Positions 62,129-64,000 of a stretch of DNA of 64,000 bases are shown here, piece after piece. Numbering within the stretch: the stretch's first letter is position 1; each line of letters begins with the position of its first letter. The translations under genes and the position numbers were made by a program. The notes under the pieces are model-generated. The model worked only from the letters and a program-made list of their open reading frames with translations, did no database searches and was not told where the DNA came from. The stretch is from Lampris incognitus (lineage: Eukaryota > Chordata > Actinopteri > Lampriformes > Lampridae). The DNA lies in NCBI RefSeq assembly GCF_029633865.1, contig NC_079217.1, forward strand, positions 33,305,090-33,369,089, in the 5' to 3' direction.

Positions 62129-62456
62129 TCTGCCTTAACCACGGCTTTGTTTAATTCTGGGAAGATACACCATTCACTAGCCTTAGGTAAGTGTAGTATT
62201 TTCTCAGTGGAGGCACCACGCTACTACATTGATAAATATCTTGGCTAATTATTTCTATTATCATTTATCACTATTATTGTCATTAGTGGCACTAGCCTAC
62301 TAGTTCACAGGAGGTTCGGCCAGCTCACCATTCCACAGCTGAGAACTCAGGATCCTGTTGCGCCATTGGATTTTCTTGTAACACTTTAGTAACTGGTAGC
62401 ATTAGGATGTTGTCTTGTTTAAATGTGCTTGGCGTTGCCCGCCAGTGAAGAAGGGG

Positions 62457-62457
<1 letters not shown>

Positions 62458-62487
<30 letters not shown>

Positions 62488-62517
62488 CATACATACACAC
62501 ACACCTACATACATACA

Positions 62518-62547
<30 letters not shown>
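62458..62547. repeat. (CATA)n microsatellite
   Basis: About 20 ATAC units interrupted by a short CA run. Confidence 0.95.
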
Positions 62548-62549
<2 letters not shown>

Positions 62550-62566
62550 CATATATAGTATATGCA

Positions 62567-63879
62567 CAGTACATCCGGAAAGTATTCACACCCCTTCACT
62601 TTCCCCACATTTTGTTATGTTACAGCCTTATTCCAAAATGGATTAAATTCCTTTTTTTTCTCATCAATCTAACAAAATACCCCATAATGACAAAGTGAAA
62701 AAGGTTTTGTAGAAATTTTTGCAAATTTACTAAAAATAAAAAACTGAAATATTGCATGTACATAAGTATTCACACCCTTTGCTATGACACTCAAAATTGA
62801 GCTCAGGTTCATCTTGTTTCCACTGATCATCCTTGAGATGTTCCTACATCTTGATTGTAGTCCACCTACAGAAAATTCAATTGATTGGACATAATTTGGA
62901 ACGGCGCACACACCTGTCTATATAAGGTCCCACTGTTGACAGTGTATGTCAGAGAAGAAACCAAGCCATGAAGTCAAAGGAATTGTCTGTGGACCTCCGA
63001 GACAGGATTGTATCCAGGCACAGATCTGGGGAAGGGTACAAAAAAATTTCTACAGCTTTGAAGGTCCCGAAGAGCACAGTGGTCTCCATCATTCATAAAT
63101 GGAAGAAGTTTGGATCCACCAGGACTCTTCCCAGAGCTGGCCGCCCAGCCAAACTGAGCAATCGGGGGAGAAGGGCCTTGGTCAGGGAGGTGACCAAGAA
63201 CCCGATGGTCACTCTGACAGAGCTCCAGTGTTCCTCTGTGGAGATGGGAGAACCTTCCAGAAGGACAACCATCTCTGCAGCACTCCACCAATCAGGCCTT
63301 TATAGTAGAGTGGCCAGACGGAAGCCTCTGCTCAGTAAAAGACACATGACAGCCCGCTTGGAGTTTGCCAGAAAGCACCTAAAGGACTCTCAAACCATGA
63401 GAAACAAGATTCTCTGGTCTGATGAAACCAAGATTGAACTCTTTGGCCTTAATGCCAAACATCACATCTGGAGGAAACCAGGCACCTCTCATCACCTTGC
63501 TAATACCATCCCTACAGTGAAGCATGGTGATGGTAGCATCATGCTGTGGGGATGTTTTTCAGCGGCAGGAACTGGGAGACTAGTCAGGATCGAGGGAAAG
63601 ATGAATGGAGCAAAGTACAGAGAGATCCTTGATGAAAACCTGCTCCAGAGCGCTCAGGACCTCAGACTGGGGCGAAGGTTTACCTTTCAACACGACAACG
63701 ACCCTAAGCACACAGCCAAGACAACGAAGGAGTGGCTTCGGGACAAGTCTGTGAATGTCCTTGAGTGGCCCAGCCAGAGCCCAGACTTGAACCCCATTGA
63801 ACATCTGTGGAAAGACCTGAAAATACCTGTGCAGCGACGCTCCCCATCTAACCTTACAGAGCTCGAGAGGATCTGCATA
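62567..63879 (+). mobile_element. Tc1-like transposon, right end missing
   Basis: The left end CAGTACATCCGGAAAGTATT matches the element at 31231. It is homologous to that copy up to about 63876 (GAGAGGATCTGCA), then the sequence changes. The right inverted end is not in the window. Confidence 0.88.
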
Positions 63880-63951
63880 GTCCATGGGCCAGAGCCCAAA
63901 ATTTCCTATTTCGGTACACTCAAGGTGGCAAAACTTACTTATAATTTTTGA
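62968..63951 (+). CDS. Tc1-like transposase, nearly complete
   Basis: A 327-codon frame from ATG 62968. Paired-type helix-turn-helix domains ([32 protein letters not shown]), a GRPAKLS hinge, and the DDE domain: [24 protein letters not shown] and [10 protein letters not shown], a D,D-34-E arrangement. The normal C terminus after LTELERIC is replaced by about 24 codons of unrelated sequence. Catalytic residues are intact; activity of the chimeric end is unknown. Confidence 0.9.
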   Translation: MKSKELSVDLRDRIVSRHRSGEGYKKISTALKVPKSTVVSIIHKWKKFGSTRTLPRAGRPAKLSNRGRRALVREVTKNPMVTLTELQCSSVEMGEPSRRTTISAALHQSGLYSRVARRKPLLSKRHMTARLEFARKHLKDSQTMRNKILWSDETKIELFGLNAKHHIWRKPGTSHHLANTIPTVKHGDGSIMLWGCFSAAGTGRLVRIEGKMNGAKYREILDENLLQSAQDLRLGRRFTFQHDNDPKHTAKTTKEWLRDKSVNVLEWPSQSPDLNPIEHLWKDLKIPVQRRSPSNLTELERICIVHGPEPKISYFGTLKVAKLTYNF

Positions 63952-64000
63952 AAGGATCCATGTCTGTAGATGATATTTTGGTATGATAACCATTCCTGAG
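63880..64000. other. Unrelated sequence after the Tc1 break
   Basis: Not Tc1. No feature recognised in this short stretch. Confidence 0.4.

Overview
The window is teleost fish DNA, probably from a repeat-rich species. The evidence is one vertebrate gene in many short exons, long CA/TG microsatellites, Tc1/mariner and hAT transposons, BEL/Pao and Ty3/Gypsy LTR elements, Penelope-like elements, L2/CR1- and L1-type LINEs, and tRNA-derived SINEs with the usual fish tails. I see no prokaryotic, plasmid or CRISPR signal.

The only apparently intact host gene is on the minus strand from 47695 to 23951: an I-domain integrin alpha chain most like integrin alpha-E (itgae). I could place 31 coding exons with canonical splice sites and consistent phases. 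They sum to 3330 nt (1109 codons plus stop) and run from signal peptide through FG-GAP blades, an alpha-E-type insert with 18 asparagines, a MIDAS-bearing I domain, the later beta-propeller blades and the leg to one membrane segment and a GFFKR tail. Its introns hold SINEs, Tc1, hAT and L1 copies and three Penelope-like elements carrying hammerhead-ribozyme cores.

Region by region: 1-3215, 3' part of an endogenous retrovirus (env with one in-frame stop, then the 3' LTR). 3213-4908, a LINE piece bracketed by two CA tracts. 6105-6605, a THAP-domain exon or pseudogene. 6795-7745, a ZNF207 processed pseudogene whose 5' half is inverted. 8000-9196, a Tc1-derived giant foldback. 9935-14212, Ty3/Gypsy copy 1. 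15024-20995, a BEL/Pao element that lost RT and the integrase core. 21130-22560, LTR debris and a LINE 3' end. 22775-23693, a deleted hAT element. 23951-47695, the integrin gene. 49249-50460, SINE and Penelope debris. 51160-55914, a full-length minus-strand Gypsy element (copy 3) with a 1295-codon ORF. 56481-58020, a truncated second copy of the first Gypsy family. 58021-62128, a 4.1-kb DNA element with 453-bp terminal inverted repeats built from a repeated GGTCCTATGTTCCCC motif, with a FLYWCH zinc-finger ORF. 62567 to about 63879, a Tc1 copy with a nearly complete transposase.

The most interesting items are the hammerhead-ribozyme set in the integrin introns (three fold completely by eye), the (TG)33 tract that forms the 3' splice site of the MIDAS exon, the FLYWCH/long-TIR element with its odd chimeric left junction, the inverted ZNF207 retrocopy, the Tc1 foldback, and the otherwise full-length Gypsy ORF that lacks an RNase H catalytic aspartate. 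Everything here was read by eye; no alignment, folding or database search was run.
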